DNA of 13,531 nucleotides, taken from assembly GCA_937138955.1 (NCBI GenBank), contig CAKZPJ010000879.1, positions 1 through 13,531 on the forward strand, read 5' to 3'. Below are positions 6,042 through 13,531 of the stretch, one piece after another (the stretch's first letter is position 1; the number at the start of each line of letters is the position of its first letter). The stretch is from an uncultured Flammeovirgaceae bacterium (GTDB lineage: Bacteria; Bacteroidota; Bacteroidia; Cytophagales; Cyclobacteriaceae). The notes below the pieces were generated by a model. The model had not been told where the DNA came from and searched no databases. It was given only the letters and a program-made list of their open reading frames with translations. A program made the translations under genes and the position numbers.

Positions 6042-6069
6042 TAAACTAGGTTTGTACCAACTAGTTTAT
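6041..6069 (+). promoter_or_regulatory. Perfect 9-bp hairpin or operator in the his leader
   Basis: ATAAACTAG (6041-6049) pairs perfectly with CTAGTTTAT (6061-6069) around an 11-nt loop that itself contains GGT/ACC. It starts at the last base of the possible leader-peptide stop codon and ends 31 nt before the hisG ATG. There is no T-run after it, so it is not an intrinsic terminator. It could be a regulatory RNA stem, a Rho-related or translational attenuator, or a palindromic protein-binding site. The two halves also align as imperfect direct repeats (ACTAGGTTTGTAC and ACTAGTTTATAC). Confidence 0.5.
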
Positions 6070-6100
6070 ACTCTCGAACGCATTGACTATCGCAAACTTC

Positions 6101-6961
6101 ATGAAAAATACGCTACGCATAGCCATTCAAAAATCAGGACGACTTAGTGAGCAGTCACTAAAGCTTATTAATGAATGTGGCATTCAGTTTAACCACGGAA
6201 AAAGCCGGCTTAAAGCAGTTTCTTACAACTTTCCCGCTGAATTTCTTTTTCTTCGGGACGACGATATCCCAGGTTACGTAGAGGATGGGGTTGCTGATTT
6301 AGGGATTGTTGGAGAAAATGAGATGGCAGAAAAAGCCAAAGACGTATTGTTAATTAAACGATTAGGCTTTTCAAAATGTCGTCTTTCATTGGCCATTCAG
6401 CGTGACGTAGAATACACCGAACCAAGTTTCTTTCGGAATAAAAATATTGCTACCTCGTACCCCCGTATTTTAAATCAGTTTCTTGAGGACAAAAAAATAG
6501 CCGCTCAAATTCACGAAATCTCCGGTTCGGTAGAGATTGCTCCCAGCATTGGTCTGGCTGATGCCGTCTGCGATATTGTAAGCTCAGGAAGCACACTCTT
6601 AAGCAATGGATTAAAAGAGGTAGAAACCATTTTTCGCTCAGAAGCCGTACTGCTCGCAAATCACCGAGCTAGTGAAGAAAAAAAGGATTTAATCGATCAG
6701 TTAGTCTTCCGCATAAATTCGGTCCAGGCTGGAAAGGGAAATAAATATATCTTATTAAACGCGCCAGAAGATGCTACGGAAGCCATTGTTGAGCTTTTAC
6801 CCGGTATGCGAAGTCCGACCATTGTTCCTCTGGCCATGAGCGGTTGGAACTCTATTCACTCCGTAGTGCAGGAAGACCAGTTTTGGGATGTAATTGAAAA
6901 GCTCCGGGAAGCCGGTGCCGAAGGTATTTTAGTAGTACCGATTGAAAAAATGATTTTATGA
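6101..6961 (+). CDS. hisG: ATP phosphoribosyltransferase, long form
   Basis: HisG catalyses the first step of histidine synthesis, joining ATP and PRPP to give phosphoribosyl-ATP, in the cytoplasm. Numbered from the ATG at 6101 (286 residues), the N-terminus LRIAIQKSGRLSE (5-17) is the family signature. The block around 143-171 (SVEIAPSIGLADA, then DIVSSGSTLLSNGL) holds the PRPP-binding loop. A C-terminal ACT-like domain (about 212-286) marks the long, homohexameric form, which is feedback-inhibited by histidine and needs no HisZ. The frame could open at a TTG at 6083, but ATG 6101 gives the normal N-terminus and is preferred. It heads a four-gene operon and overlaps hisD by 4 nt (ATGA). The promoter, possible leader peptide and hairpin lie upstream. 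Confidence 0.97.
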   Translation: MKNTLRIAIQKSGRLSEQSLKLINECGIQFNHGKSRLKAVSYNFPAEFLFLRDDDIPGYVEDGVADLGIVGENEMAEKAKDVLLIKRLGFSKCRLSLAIQRDVEYTEPSFFRNKNIATSYPRILNQFLEDKKIAAQIHEISGSVEIAPSIGLADAVCDIVSSGSTLLSNGLKEVETIFRSEAVLLANHRASEEKKDLIDQLVFRINSVQAGKGNKYILLNAPEDATEAIVELLPGMRSPTIVPLAMSGWNSIHSVVQEDQFWDVIEKLREAGAEGILVVPIEKMIL

Positions 6962-8268
6962 CCATAGTAGAGAATCCGGCTCGAGAAAATTGGGGTAAAT
7001 TGACTCGTCGCCCTACCCAAAAGTTTAAAAAGATTGAAAAGATTGTAAAACCAATCTTAAAAAAGGTTAGAAAAAAAGGCGATGAAGCGCTGCGCTACTT
7101 CGCTCTGGAGTACGACCACGTTGAATTGAACGAGCTTCGGGTTTCAGACGAAGAATTTAAGTTAGCCGAAGAACAACTAGATGAAGATTTGAAGGAAGCT
7201 ATTCAGGTTGCCTTCGATAACATTAGCAAGTTTCACAAAGCGCAAAAAACCGATACTCTAGAAATGGAAACGATGCCGGGAGTCCGCTGCTTCCGTCGTA
7301 GTGTTCCGATAGAGAAAGTGGGACTTTATATTCCGGGTGGAACCGCACCTTTGTTTTCTACTGTACTGATGACCGGAGTTCCGGCCAAAATTGCGGGCTG
7401 TCAGGAGATAATTATGTGTACTCCCTGCAATCGGCGAGGGCAAATCGATCCTGCCATTTTATACACTGCTCGGCTGGTAGGAATTGATAAAGTTTTTAAA
7501 ATTGGAGGTGCTCAAGCTATTGCGGCAATGGCCTATGGCACTGAAAGTATTCCTAAAACTTATAAGATATTTGGTCCTGGAAATCAATACGTTACCGTTG
7601 CCAAACAACTAGTTAGTAAGTCAGAAGTCGCGATTGATATGCCTGCGGGACCATCAGAAGTAGCTGTATTAGCCGACGAATCCGCCGACCCTACGTTTGT
7701 AGCGGCTGACCTGCTTTCGCAGGCTGAACACGGAATTGATAGTCAAGTTGTACTGGTTTCTGATAGTAAAAAACTGGTTGATGAGACCCTTGAAATGGTG
7801 AAGCACCAACTACAACAACTGCCTCGGCAGGAAATTGCTCGAGAAGCTTTGAAGAACAGTGTATGCTTTATCATGAACAGTTTGGATGAAGGATATGAGT
7901 TGCTCAACGAATACGCCGCTGAACACCTTATTATCGCCACTCAGAATCCAGAACAAGCCATCAAGAAAGTTCGTAGTGCAGGTTCCGTATTTCTGGGGCA
8001 CTACACCCCTGAGTCAGCCGGTGATTACGCTTCTGGAACTAACCACACACTACCCACTAATGGTTTTGCCCGATCTTACAGTGGCATTTCACTTGATAGC
8101 TACGTAAAAAAGATAACCTATCAATCTATAAGCCCGGAAGGTCTTAGCAAGTTAGGGCCTTACGTAGAAAAAATGGCGGCGGCTGAACAACTAGACGCTC
8201 ACAAGAATGCAGTTAGTCTTCGCTTGCAGAAGATAAACTCTAACTCACTTGCATCTGCTATAGAATAA
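6958..8268 (+). CDS. hisD: Histidinol dehydrogenase
   Basis: HisD performs the last two steps of histidine synthesis, oxidising L-histidinol to L-histidine through the aldehyde with two NAD+, using one zinc per subunit. The 436 residues match the family length. The signature GLYIPGGTAPLFSTVLM (122-138) is present. Zinc ligands correspond to E. coli with a constant offset of four: Q255 and H258 (SQAEHG), D356 (AGDYASG) and H415 (LDAHKN). The catalytic pair E322-H323 (AEHLI) is also intact. The NAD region includes KIFGPGNQYVTVAK (203-216). The start ATG overlaps the hisG stop in an ATGA junction, implying translational coupling. hisC follows after 8 nt. Nothing is abnormal in the sequence. Confidence 0.98.
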   Translation: MTIVENPARENWGKLTRRPTQKFKKIEKIVKPILKKVRKKGDEALRYFALEYDHVELNELRVSDEEFKLAEEQLDEDLKEAIQVAFDNISKFHKAQKTDTLEMETMPGVRCFRRSVPIEKVGLYIPGGTAPLFSTVLMTGVPAKIAGCQEIIMCTPCNRRGQIDPAILYTARLVGIDKVFKIGGAQAIAAMAYGTESIPKTYKIFGPGNQYVTVAKQLVSKSEVAIDMPAGPSEVAVLADESADPTFVAADLLSQAEHGIDSQVVLVSDSKKLVDETLEMVKHQLQQLPRQEIAREALKNSVCFIMNSLDEGYELLNEYAAEHLIIATQNPEQAIKKVRSAGSVFLGHYTPESAGDYASGTNHTLPTNGFARSYSGISLDSYVKKITYQSISPEGLSKLGPYVEKMAAAEQLDAHKNAVSLRLQKINSNSLASAIE

Positions 8269-8276
8269 TAAAGAAT

Positions 8277-9371
8277 ATGGCGTTTGATATCTATAAATTG
8301 GTTCGCCCTCACCTACTTCAACTAAAGCCCTACGCTTCGGCTCGGTCAGAATTTTCCGGGTCGGCGAAGGTTTGGTTAGATGCTAACGAAAATGCTTATG
8401 GAACTCCGGGTCGTACTATCAATAACGCCTTCCATCGTTACCCAGATCCGTATCAGTTGTCGTTGAAAGAACGGATTAGCGAAATCAAGAATATTCCTAC
8501 CGATCATATTTTTCTAGGTAACGGTAGCGACGAGGCTATTGATCTACTGATAAAAGTATTTTGCCTTCCAGGTACAGATAATATCATCAGCCTTCCCCCT
8601 ACCTTCGGTATGTATGAAGTGGCTGCCGCCGTGAATGATGTAGAAGTAAAAACAGCTTCGCTTACCGATGATTATCAAATTGATCAAGAAAAAGTAGAAA
8701 ATGCGATTGACAAAAATACGAAGATCATCTTCTTCTGTTCGCCAAATAACCCTACCGGAAATCTACTGGCTACCGATGATATTCTCTATTTTCTGGAAAA
8801 CTTCTCTGGATTAGTAGTGGTAGATGAAGCGTATATTGATTTTACCAATCAACCGAGCTTTTTGAATAAGCTAAATGACTTCCCAAATTTGGTAGTGCTC
8901 CAGACATTCAGCAAAGCCTGGGGTATGGCGGCACTACGGTTGGGAGCAGCCTATGCTTCGCCAGAAATTTTAGCATTTCTAAACAAAATTAAACTCCCTT
9001 ATAACGTATCCACCCTAACGCAGCAGACCGCGCTAGAAATTTTGCAGAATACTGAACAGTATAACTCATACATAGCTGCTATTAAAACTCAGCGACAATG
9101 GTTAGTAGAACAACTTAATTCACTGGGAATAGCACTGAAAATACATCCCGCTGATGCTAATTTTATGCTGGTAAAATTCACTGACGCTGCTTCAGTGTAT
9201 CAATTTTTGGTAGATCAGGGAGTAATTGTTCGCAATCGTTCTTCGGTGCACCTTTGTGAGGGAGGATTACGAATAACGGTAGGAACCGAAAAAGAAAATC
9301 AATTACTGATTGATACCTTTAAACGCTACAAGCCCACGAGTAAATCGTTGACTTCTCAACAAAATTATTGA
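8277..9371 (+). CDS. hisC: Histidinol-phosphate aminotransferase
   Basis: HisC is a PLP-dependent class I/II aminotransferase that converts imidazole acetol phosphate and glutamate to histidinol phosphate and 2-oxoglutarate. Seen in the 364 residues: [10 protein letters not shown] (33-42) near the N-terminus, the cofactor phosphate region [11 protein letters not shown] (81-91), SPNNPTG (155-161) with N157, VVDEAYIDF (181-189) with D183 and Y186, the Schiff-base lysine K213 in [14 protein letters not shown], and the substrate-carboxylate arginine R332 in GLRITVGT. All are in the positions expected for HisC. It sits 8 nt after hisD and 1 nt before hisB, which argues for HisC over the related aromatic aminotransferases. 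The final ~12 residues ([11 protein letters not shown]) are a polar tail beyond the usual fold. Confidence 0.97.
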   Translation: MAFDIYKLVRPHLLQLKPYASARSEFSGSAKVWLDANENAYGTPGRTINNAFHRYPDPYQLSLKERISEIKNIPTDHIFLGNGSDEAIDLLIKVFCLPGTDNIISLPPTFGMYEVAAAVNDVEVKTASLTDDYQIDQEKVENAIDKNTKIIFFCSPNNPTGNLLATDDILYFLENFSGLVVVDEAYIDFTNQPSFLNKLNDFPNLVVLQTFSKAWGMAALRLGAAYASPEILAFLNKIKLPYNVSTLTQQTALEILQNTEQYNSYIAAIKTQRQWLVEQLNSLGIALKIHPADANFMLVKFTDAASVYQFLVDQGVIVRNRSSVHLCEGGLRITVGTEKENQLLIDTFKRYKPTSKSLTSQQNY

Positions 9372-9372
9372 C

Positions 9373-10470
9373 ATGGCTAAAAAAATACTTTTTGTTGATC
9401 GAGATGGCACCATTATTCAGGAACCGGAAGACGAGCAGATTGATTCGTTAGAGAAGCTAAAATTTGTACCGGGTGCCATTAGCACACTACGAAAAATTAC
9501 TGAGCAAACCGACTTTCTACTGGTAATGGTCACTAACCAAGATGGGCTAGGGACTGATTCTTTCCCGGAAGAAACCTTTTGGCCGGCTCACAAAAAGATG
9601 CTCAACATTTTAAAAGGAGAAAATATCGAGTTTCACGAGGTTCTAATTGATAAATCCTTTCCTGCTGACAATGCACCTACCCGTAAGCCTAAAACCGGTT
9701 TGCTTACCCATTACATATCCAGTGAATACGATTTAGCCCGTTCTTTCGTCATTGGCGACCGAGCATCGGATGTAGAACTGGCGAAAAACTTGGGCTGTCA
9801 AGCTATATTCATCAATCCAGAAAGTAATCCTGATGCTGCCTTAACTACCGAAAGCTGGCAAGAGATTTATCAGTACTTGGTATTATCGCCCCGAAAGGTC
9901 GTACATGAACGAAATACCAAAGAAACAGCGATTACTATTCGGATGAATTTGGACGGAAGTGGTAAGACCCAGAACGACACCGGGCTGGGATTCTTTGACC
10001 ACATGCTCGATCAGCTAGGAAAGCACTCCGGTATTGACTTATCGGTAAAAGTGAAGGGTGATCTTCATATTGATGAGCACCATACTATTGAAGATACGGC
10101 TTTAGCTCTAGGAGAAGCCCTCTCGCAAGCAGTGGGCGACAAACGAGGTATTAACCGCTACGGTTTTTTACTTCCGATGGATGATAGTCTGGCTCAAGCA
10201 GCCATTGATTTAGGCGGTCGCCCCTGGCTAGTCTGGGAAGCTGAATTTAAGAGGGAAATGGTGGGTGACATGCCTACTGAAATGTTTTATCACTTCTTTA
10301 AATCATTTTCGGATGCAGCAAAATGTAATCTGAATATTAAAGTAGAAGGCGAGAATGAACATCATAAAATTGAAGCTACTTTTAAAGCAGTAGCCAAAGC
10401 CCTGAAGATGGCTATTCAGCGAGATGCCGAACAGTTAAGTAACCTTCCTTCTACAAAGGGGGTACTTTAA
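9373..10470 (+). CDS. hisB: Bifunctional histidinol-phosphatase / imidazoleglycerol-phosphate dehydratase
   Basis: A fused 365-residue enzyme covering two steps: dehydration of imidazoleglycerol phosphate (C-terminal) and dephosphorylation of histidinol phosphate (N-terminal). The N-terminal HAD domain (1 to about 165) has the nucleophile and acid/base pair D9/D11 in FVDRDGT, T54/N55 in MVTNQDG, K105 in RKPKTG and D129 in VIGDRASD. The C-terminal domain (about 175-365) has the two manganese-binding histidine blocks of dehydratases: [13 protein letters not shown] (208-220) with [17 protein letters not shown] (234-250), and [16 protein letters not shown] (305-320) with [14 protein letters not shown] (326-339). 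The zinc ligands of the E. coli phosphatase loop are absent (see findings). It is the last gene of the operon; no clear terminator follows. Confidence 0.97.
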   Translation: MAKKILFVDRDGTIIQEPEDEQIDSLEKLKFVPGAISTLRKITEQTDFLLVMVTNQDGLGTDSFPEETFWPAHKKMLNILKGENIEFHEVLIDKSFPADNAPTRKPKTGLLTHYISSEYDLARSFVIGDRASDVELAKNLGCQAIFINPESNPDAALTTESWQEIYQYLVLSPRKVVHERNTKETAITIRMNLDGSGKTQNDTGLGFFDHMLDQLGKHSGIDLSVKVKGDLHIDEHHTIEDTALALGEALSQAVGDKRGINRYGFLLPMDDSLAQAAIDLGGRPWLVWEAEFKREMVGDMPTEMFYHFFKSFSDAAKCNLNIKVEGENEHHKIEATFKAVAKALKMAIQRDAEQLSNLPSTKGVL

Positions 10471-10503
10471 GAGTAAATTGTAATTGTAATCTTTTATTTG
10501 CGC

Positions 10504-11520
10504 TTACTTTCCAAACGCTTCTCGGCTATGGTTCATATTGGTGCTAAACACTGGGAGACTAATCTTCAGCAAGGCGTAAAAGCCCCGACCTTTAACTCCC
10601 GGACGAGCTCCAATTTCAGCACCGTAGGCCCAACCTAATTCTCGATTATATTTACCATCGAGTCCCAATCGGAAACCCCATATTTTAGTTTCTACGACAT
10701 CAGCGGAGAATTCCCGAATATCATTGTTGGCACTGGGATCACGGTACTGCACTGCATCCAATGTGAGACTGGGTGCAAGTAGAAAATCGACGTAGGTGTT
10801 CAAAATGAAGTCGTCTACCAGTACTCCGTAACCTTTATCCGGTTTAATGGCCATATTCTTTATCCAAGACATTGAGCCACCAATATACCCTCCGGCAGCA
10901 ACTAAATTAGTATGATAAAAGCCTTGTATGGGAAATGGGTCTCCAGTTTCGTCGACCAGAGTTACTTGCTGATCCTGGGTGACTCGCTTCATATCTACTG
11001 AAGTATCAAAGGCAAACCCACCCGCTCGAGCCCCAATAATTTTCCTAACTTTAGAAGGAACTACGGTATGTTCCGGCACATGAGCCGCCCAACGATTTCC
11101 TTTCGCGTACTTACGAGAGTATAAAATCAATTTCGTTTCTGTATCGCTTTCTTCGTCTTTAATATGGTAGGTTCCCCCTAGCTCAAAGTAGGTGAAATTG
11201 TTAGGGGTATTTAAGATCACTTGGTTTTTGATAGCCGCATCGCGAACCAGATCAAACGAACGAGTGTATGCTTGGCGAAAATTGGCATGAAAATCAGCTT
11301 TGTCTTCAAGATAGTAATTAGCCGCAATACCAAATCCGGCGTTTATATTCGTGGAAAACACGTCGGCATAGACTGGTTGCAGGTGAAGAAAAAACTTATT
11401 GATACTGTAGGGATCATCGTAAAGTTCTTCGTAGGTGATGGCCTGATTACCGAAATTTTGCGCTTCCACGATTTTTGTGGTCAAACTGATCGTCAAAAGC
11501 AGTAAAATAATCCGTTTCAA
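10504..11520 (-). CDS. Secreted protein of unknown family, possible outer-membrane barrel
   Basis: I do not recognise this 338-residue protein. Residues 1-20 are a clear signal peptide (KR, then IILLLLTISLTT, then a likely cut after VEA), so it is exported. The mature part opens with QNFGNQAITYEELYDDPYSINKFF, split here for length, followed by many short alternating strands separated by acidic or Gly/Asn turns: INAGFGIAANYYLED, NNFTYFELGGTYHIKD, TKLILYSRKYA, VAAGGYIGGSMSWI, KIWGFRLGLDGKYN, LGWAYGAEIGARPG, GFYALLKISLPVF. That pattern suggests a beta-barrel of roughly 12-14 strands, but the C-terminus ends in a polar tail (NMNHSREAFGK), not an aromatic final strand. It lies 220 bp downstream of hemL on the same strand and converges on hisB with a 33-bp gap. 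Export is well supported; barrel topology is an inference and function unknown. Confidence 0.78.
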   Translation of the reverse strand: MKRIILLLLTISLTTKIVEAQNFGNQAITYEELYDDPYSINKFFLHLQPVYADVFSTNINAGFGIAANYYLEDKADFHANFRQAYTRSFDLVRDAAIKNQVILNTPNNFTYFELGGTYHIKDEESDTETKLILYSRKYAKGNRWAAHVPEHTVVPSKVRKIIGARAGGFAFDTSVDMKRVTQDQQVTLVDETGDPFPIQGFYHTNLVAAGGYIGGSMSWIKNMAIKPDKGYGVLVDDFILNTYVDFLLAPSLTLDAVQYRDPSANNDIREFSADVVETKIWGFRLGLDGKYNRELGWAYGAEIGARPGVKGRGFYALLKISLPVFSTNMNHSREAFGK

Positions 11521-11740
11521 GGTATCTTTATTTAGTGGTTTGTTTCTTAGTCGCTAAGCTAGATACAATACCAAGAAATAAGTATTCAATACAATCGTTT
11601 CATTGCATACGTAATAAACAAGTGAAATTTAAAGCGGGAAGAACGAAAAAGGGAGGAAATAAAATTCGGGGACAATGATTAAGGTCACCGCGCGTATGAA
11701 CAATGGCTTATCCCGTCAATCAATCATTATTCATCAACCA

Positions 11741-13030
11741 TCAATGGATAGCTTTCAGTGATTCGTAATTCGCCCGGACGATCGTTTCAACCATTGCCTC
11801 GTCAATTGCGGAAGAAATAAATAAAGCTTCGAATTGGGATGGAGCCAAATAAATACCACGCTTAAGCATTTCCTGAAAGTAAGCGCCAAATAATTTGGTA
11901 TCAGAAGCACTTGCTGATTGGAAATCGTACACCGGGTGCTCGGTAAAAAATAAACTAAACATAGATCCTACCTGATTAATTGTGTACGAAAGATTAAGCC
12001 GTTTCATATTTCCTTTAATTCCGCTAACAATCGCTTCGGTAGTATCCGAAAGTTTTTGATACAGATTTGTATGGTCTTGCAACTGAGTTAACATAGCGTA
12101 ACCTGCTGCCATCGCAATAGGATTACCGGATAAAGTTCCAGCCTGATAAACGGGACCCACTGGAGAAACGTAGTCCATTACTTCCTGTTTACCACCGTAG
12201 GCTCCCACCGGTAAGCCACCCCCGATGATTTTTCCTAATGCCGACATATCCGGGGTTACGCAGTATAGTTCTTGTGCACCACCGGGGGCTAGGCGAAATC
12301 CAGTCATTACCTCATCGAAGATCAAAAGAATTTCGTGTGCTTCGCAGCGAGACCGTAGCCCTTCTAAAAATCCTTCATTGGGAAGCACACAACCCATATT
12401 TCCCGCTACTGGCTCAATCATTATCGCCGCAATCGTGTCTGGATTACTTTTAATTAAGCGGTCAATACTATCCAAATCATTGAAAGTAGCTAATAGTGTG
12501 TCCTGTGCCGTTCCTTTAGTCACGCCCGGACTATTGGGTTCACCCATTGTCATAGCTCCGCTACCGGCCGCAATCAGAAAAGAGTCGCCGTGCCCGTGGT
12601 AGCAACCCTCAAATTTAACTAGCTTATCGCGTCCCGTGTAACCTCGAGCCAAGCGAGCCGCGGACATTGCCGCTTCGGTGCCGGAGTTTACCATACGTAC
12701 TTTCTCGATAGATGGTACCATGCTGACAATCAGCCGAGCAATTTCAACTTCTCGCGCGGTAGGTGCTCCGTAAGAAACCGAGTGCGGAATTGCTTCAGTC
12801 AGAGCTTGCTCTACCGCTGGGTTACGGTGACCCAAAATCATAGGTCCCCAGGAGTTAATTAACTCAATATATTGGTTATCGTCTTCATCGTAAACGTAAG
12901 CACCTTCGGCTGATTTAATAAATAATGGGTTTCCTCCTACGGCACGGAAAGCCCTAACAGGAGAATTTACCCCTCCAGGAATGAAGTGCTGTGCTTCTTC
13001 AAATAATGATTGACTACGGTGATTTTGCAT
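11741..13030 (-). CDS. hemL: Glutamate-1-semialdehyde 2,1-aminomutase
   Basis: HemL isomerises glutamate-1-semialdehyde to 5-aminolevulinate, the first committed precursor of heme, using pyridoxal phosphate in the cytoplasm. The 429 residues match the family. Visible signatures: FIPGGVNSPVRAF (16-28), the cofactor phosphate loop NSGTEA (115-120), CYHGHGDS (143-150), the DEVMTGFR block (239-246) with D239 contacting the PLP ring, and the Schiff-base lysine K267 in LGKIIGGGLPVGAYGG. The C-terminal YLAPSQFEALFIS (394-406) is also family-typical. The gene starts 5 nt after the stop of the binding-protein-like gene, so the two are co-transcribed. Heme precursors here would be made by the C5 (glutamyl-tRNA) route. 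The short loop common in HemL N-termini is complete; nothing is missing. Confidence 0.97.
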   Translation of the reverse strand: MQNHRSQSLFEEAQHFIPGGVNSPVRAFRAVGGNPLFIKSAEGAYVYDEDDNQYIELINSWGPMILGHRNPAVEQALTEAIPHSVSYGAPTAREVEIARLIVSMVPSIEKVRMVNSGTEAAMSAARLARGYTGRDKLVKFEGCYHGHGDSFLIAAGSGAMTMGEPNSPGVTKGTAQDTLLATFNDLDSIDRLIKSNPDTIAAIMIEPVAGNMGCVLPNEGFLEGLRSRCEAHEILLIFDEVMTGFRLAPGGAQELYCVTPDMSALGKIIGGGLPVGAYGGKQEVMDYVSPVGPVYQAGTLSGNPIAMAAGYAMLTQLQDHTNLYQKLSDTTEAIVSGIKGNMKRLNLSYTINQVGSMFSLFFTEHPVYDFQSASASDTKLFGAYFQEMLKRGIYLAPSQFEALFISSAIDEAMVETIVRANYESLKAIH

Positions 13031-13035
13031 AAGAA

Positions 13036-13531
13036 TTAATACTCCCTTTTAGTAATAGTCAATGATCCTTCTTCAAACTGAATAATTGGAACGTATTGAT
13101 TATCGTTGGCCTGAAAATAGTTATACCCCTGAAAGAACCGACTTGGCACTGGTGCTTCAGTTACGAAAAATTCTTGAAAATAGACTCCATACTCATTGAG
13201 CATCTGCCCAACAAAGTAGACAATGTCGTACCCCAGAAAAACGTTTTTACTGGGAATTTGATAGTAAGCCTGACGGTAGCGATCTCGGAATTCCTGTACT
13301 GCTTCATTACGATAATCGAGATAAATAGAGTTTATTAAGTAAACCCCTAAGCTTTCTAACTGCTCGTAAGAAATAGTCGTGAAATTGAACCATGCATCAT
13401 TTCCAATGACTTTGAGGGGTAACCCCGACATAACCACCGCACTGATGGAGTTAGTAATAACCAGCTCTTGATCGGAGGCAACATATACTGCTGTTTCCCC
13501 CAAATCATGTAGCTCCTGAAGCTTCTCCACA
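13036..13531 (-). CDS. Periplasmic-binding-protein-like (type I) protein, C-terminal part
   Basis: The frame is open to the right window edge, so only the last 165 or so residues are seen; the GTG at 13530-13528 is an internal codon. The visible part resembles the C-terminal lobe of type I periplasmic binding proteins (branched-chain amino-acid receptor/LpoA-like fold). It has a beta-alpha repeat (ETAVYVASDQE, then SGLPLKVIGNDAWF), a 'FRDRYRQAYYQIP' helix followed by FLGYDIVYFVGQMLNEYG, corresponding to the 'F...Y...P...a..GYDA' region of the family, and a final FFQGYNYFQ/YVPIIQF strand pair. From memory, Bacteroidota often place a LysM plus substrate-binding-like protein beside hemL, so the missing N-terminus may carry LysM domains and a signal peptide; this cannot be checked here. 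It is the upstream partner of hemL in an operon. Confidence 0.65.
   Translation of the reverse strand, partial: VEKLQELHDLGETAVYVASDQELVITNSISAVVMSGLPLKVIGNDAWFNFTTISYEQLESLGVYLINSIYLDYRNEAVQEFRDRYRQAYYQIPSKNVFLGYDIVYFVGQMLNEYGVYFQEFFVTEAPVPSRFFQGYNYFQANDNQYVPIIQFEEGSLTITKREY

Noticed and set aside
6083..6100. TTG start giving six extra residues (MTIANF) on HisG
   Set aside because: The ATG at 6101 gives the usual short N-terminus before LRIAIQKSGRL, and TTG starts are rare; the longer form would also crowd the hairpin.
10468..10503. Terminator after hisB (AAGA...TCTT followed by T's)
   Set aside because: Only four base pairs align before mismatches; the gap is merely AT-rich with a short TTGTAATTGTAAT repeat.
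11221..11505. 94-codon plus-strand ORF antisense to the secreted-protein gene
   Set aside because: The opposite strand encodes a protein with a clear signal peptide; this frame shows no domain features.
11547..11559. Small hairpin CTTAG-TCG-CTAAG upstream of the secreted-protein gene
   Set aside because: Five-bp arms with a three-base loop and no associated promoter or T-run; could be chance, no role can be supported.
11674..11728. Inverted repeat AATGATT/AATCATT downstream of hemL
   Set aside because: Seven-bp AT-rich arms 41 nt apart with no T-run in the hemL direction; expected by chance.
12225..12602. 125-codon plus-strand ORF antisense to hemL
   Set aside because: It mirrors conserved hemL sequence; length is explained by codon bias of the real gene, and it has no motif or promoter.

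Overview
The window looks like a chromosomal segment from a Bacteroidota member, probably of the Cytophagales/Cytophagia type. The evidence is moderate GC, start codons with AT-rich upstream regions and few Shine-Dalgarno sequences, exact TAnnTTTG -7 elements (5986-5993; 1478-1485 on the minus strand), signal peptides ending in '..FAQ' or '..VEAQ', a small single-RRM protein, and a HisB phosphatase domain without the enterobacterial zinc ligands. The placement is inferred from gene content, not from a marker gene. All content is protein-coding; I see no rRNA, tRNA, CRISPR array or insertion sequence.

Left part (1-1622): a 3'-truncated secreted beta-barrel porin-like gene (minus, 1-518) follows a ZIP metal transporter gene (zupT-like, minus, 592-1407). 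The region upstream of zupT holds two partly symmetrical sites around the octamer CTAATCTA, 28 bp apart, resembling DtxR/MntR-type operators. The same octamer recurs upstream of the porin gene, so metal-dependent control of both is possible.

Middle left (1623-5885): a DUF418 membrane protein (plus) converges on a translationally coupled plsC-gatC pair (minus). A 343-bp gene-free stretch follows, with an 86-bp element bounded by a perfect 10-bp inverted repeat. Then comes a single-RRM RNA-binding protein (plus) whose strong intrinsic terminator runs directly into the stop codon of a convergent Xaa-Pro aminopeptidase gene (pepP).

Centre (5986-10470): a tight histidine operon, hisG-hisD-hisC-hisB (4-nt overlap, 8-nt gap, 1-nt gap). 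It encodes long-form ATP phosphoribosyltransferase, histidinol dehydrogenase, histidinol-phosphate aminotransferase and the bifunctional phosphatase/dehydratase. It is preceded by a perfect -7 element, a possible 12-residue leader peptide with two His codons, and a 9-bp perfect hairpin. hisH, hisA, hisF and hisI/hisIE do not follow, so the pathway must be completed elsewhere.

Right part (10504-13531): a secreted protein of unknown family that may be an outer-membrane barrel (minus), then an upstream pair on the same strand: the 3' end of a periplasmic-binding-protein-like gene, 5 nt ahead of hemL (glutamate-1-semialdehyde aminomutase, tetrapyrrole synthesis). Most genes are housekeeping. The points worth a second look are the his leader, the zupT operator sites, the 86-bp inverted-repeat element and the unidentified secreted protein. 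I found no clear new multi-gene system.
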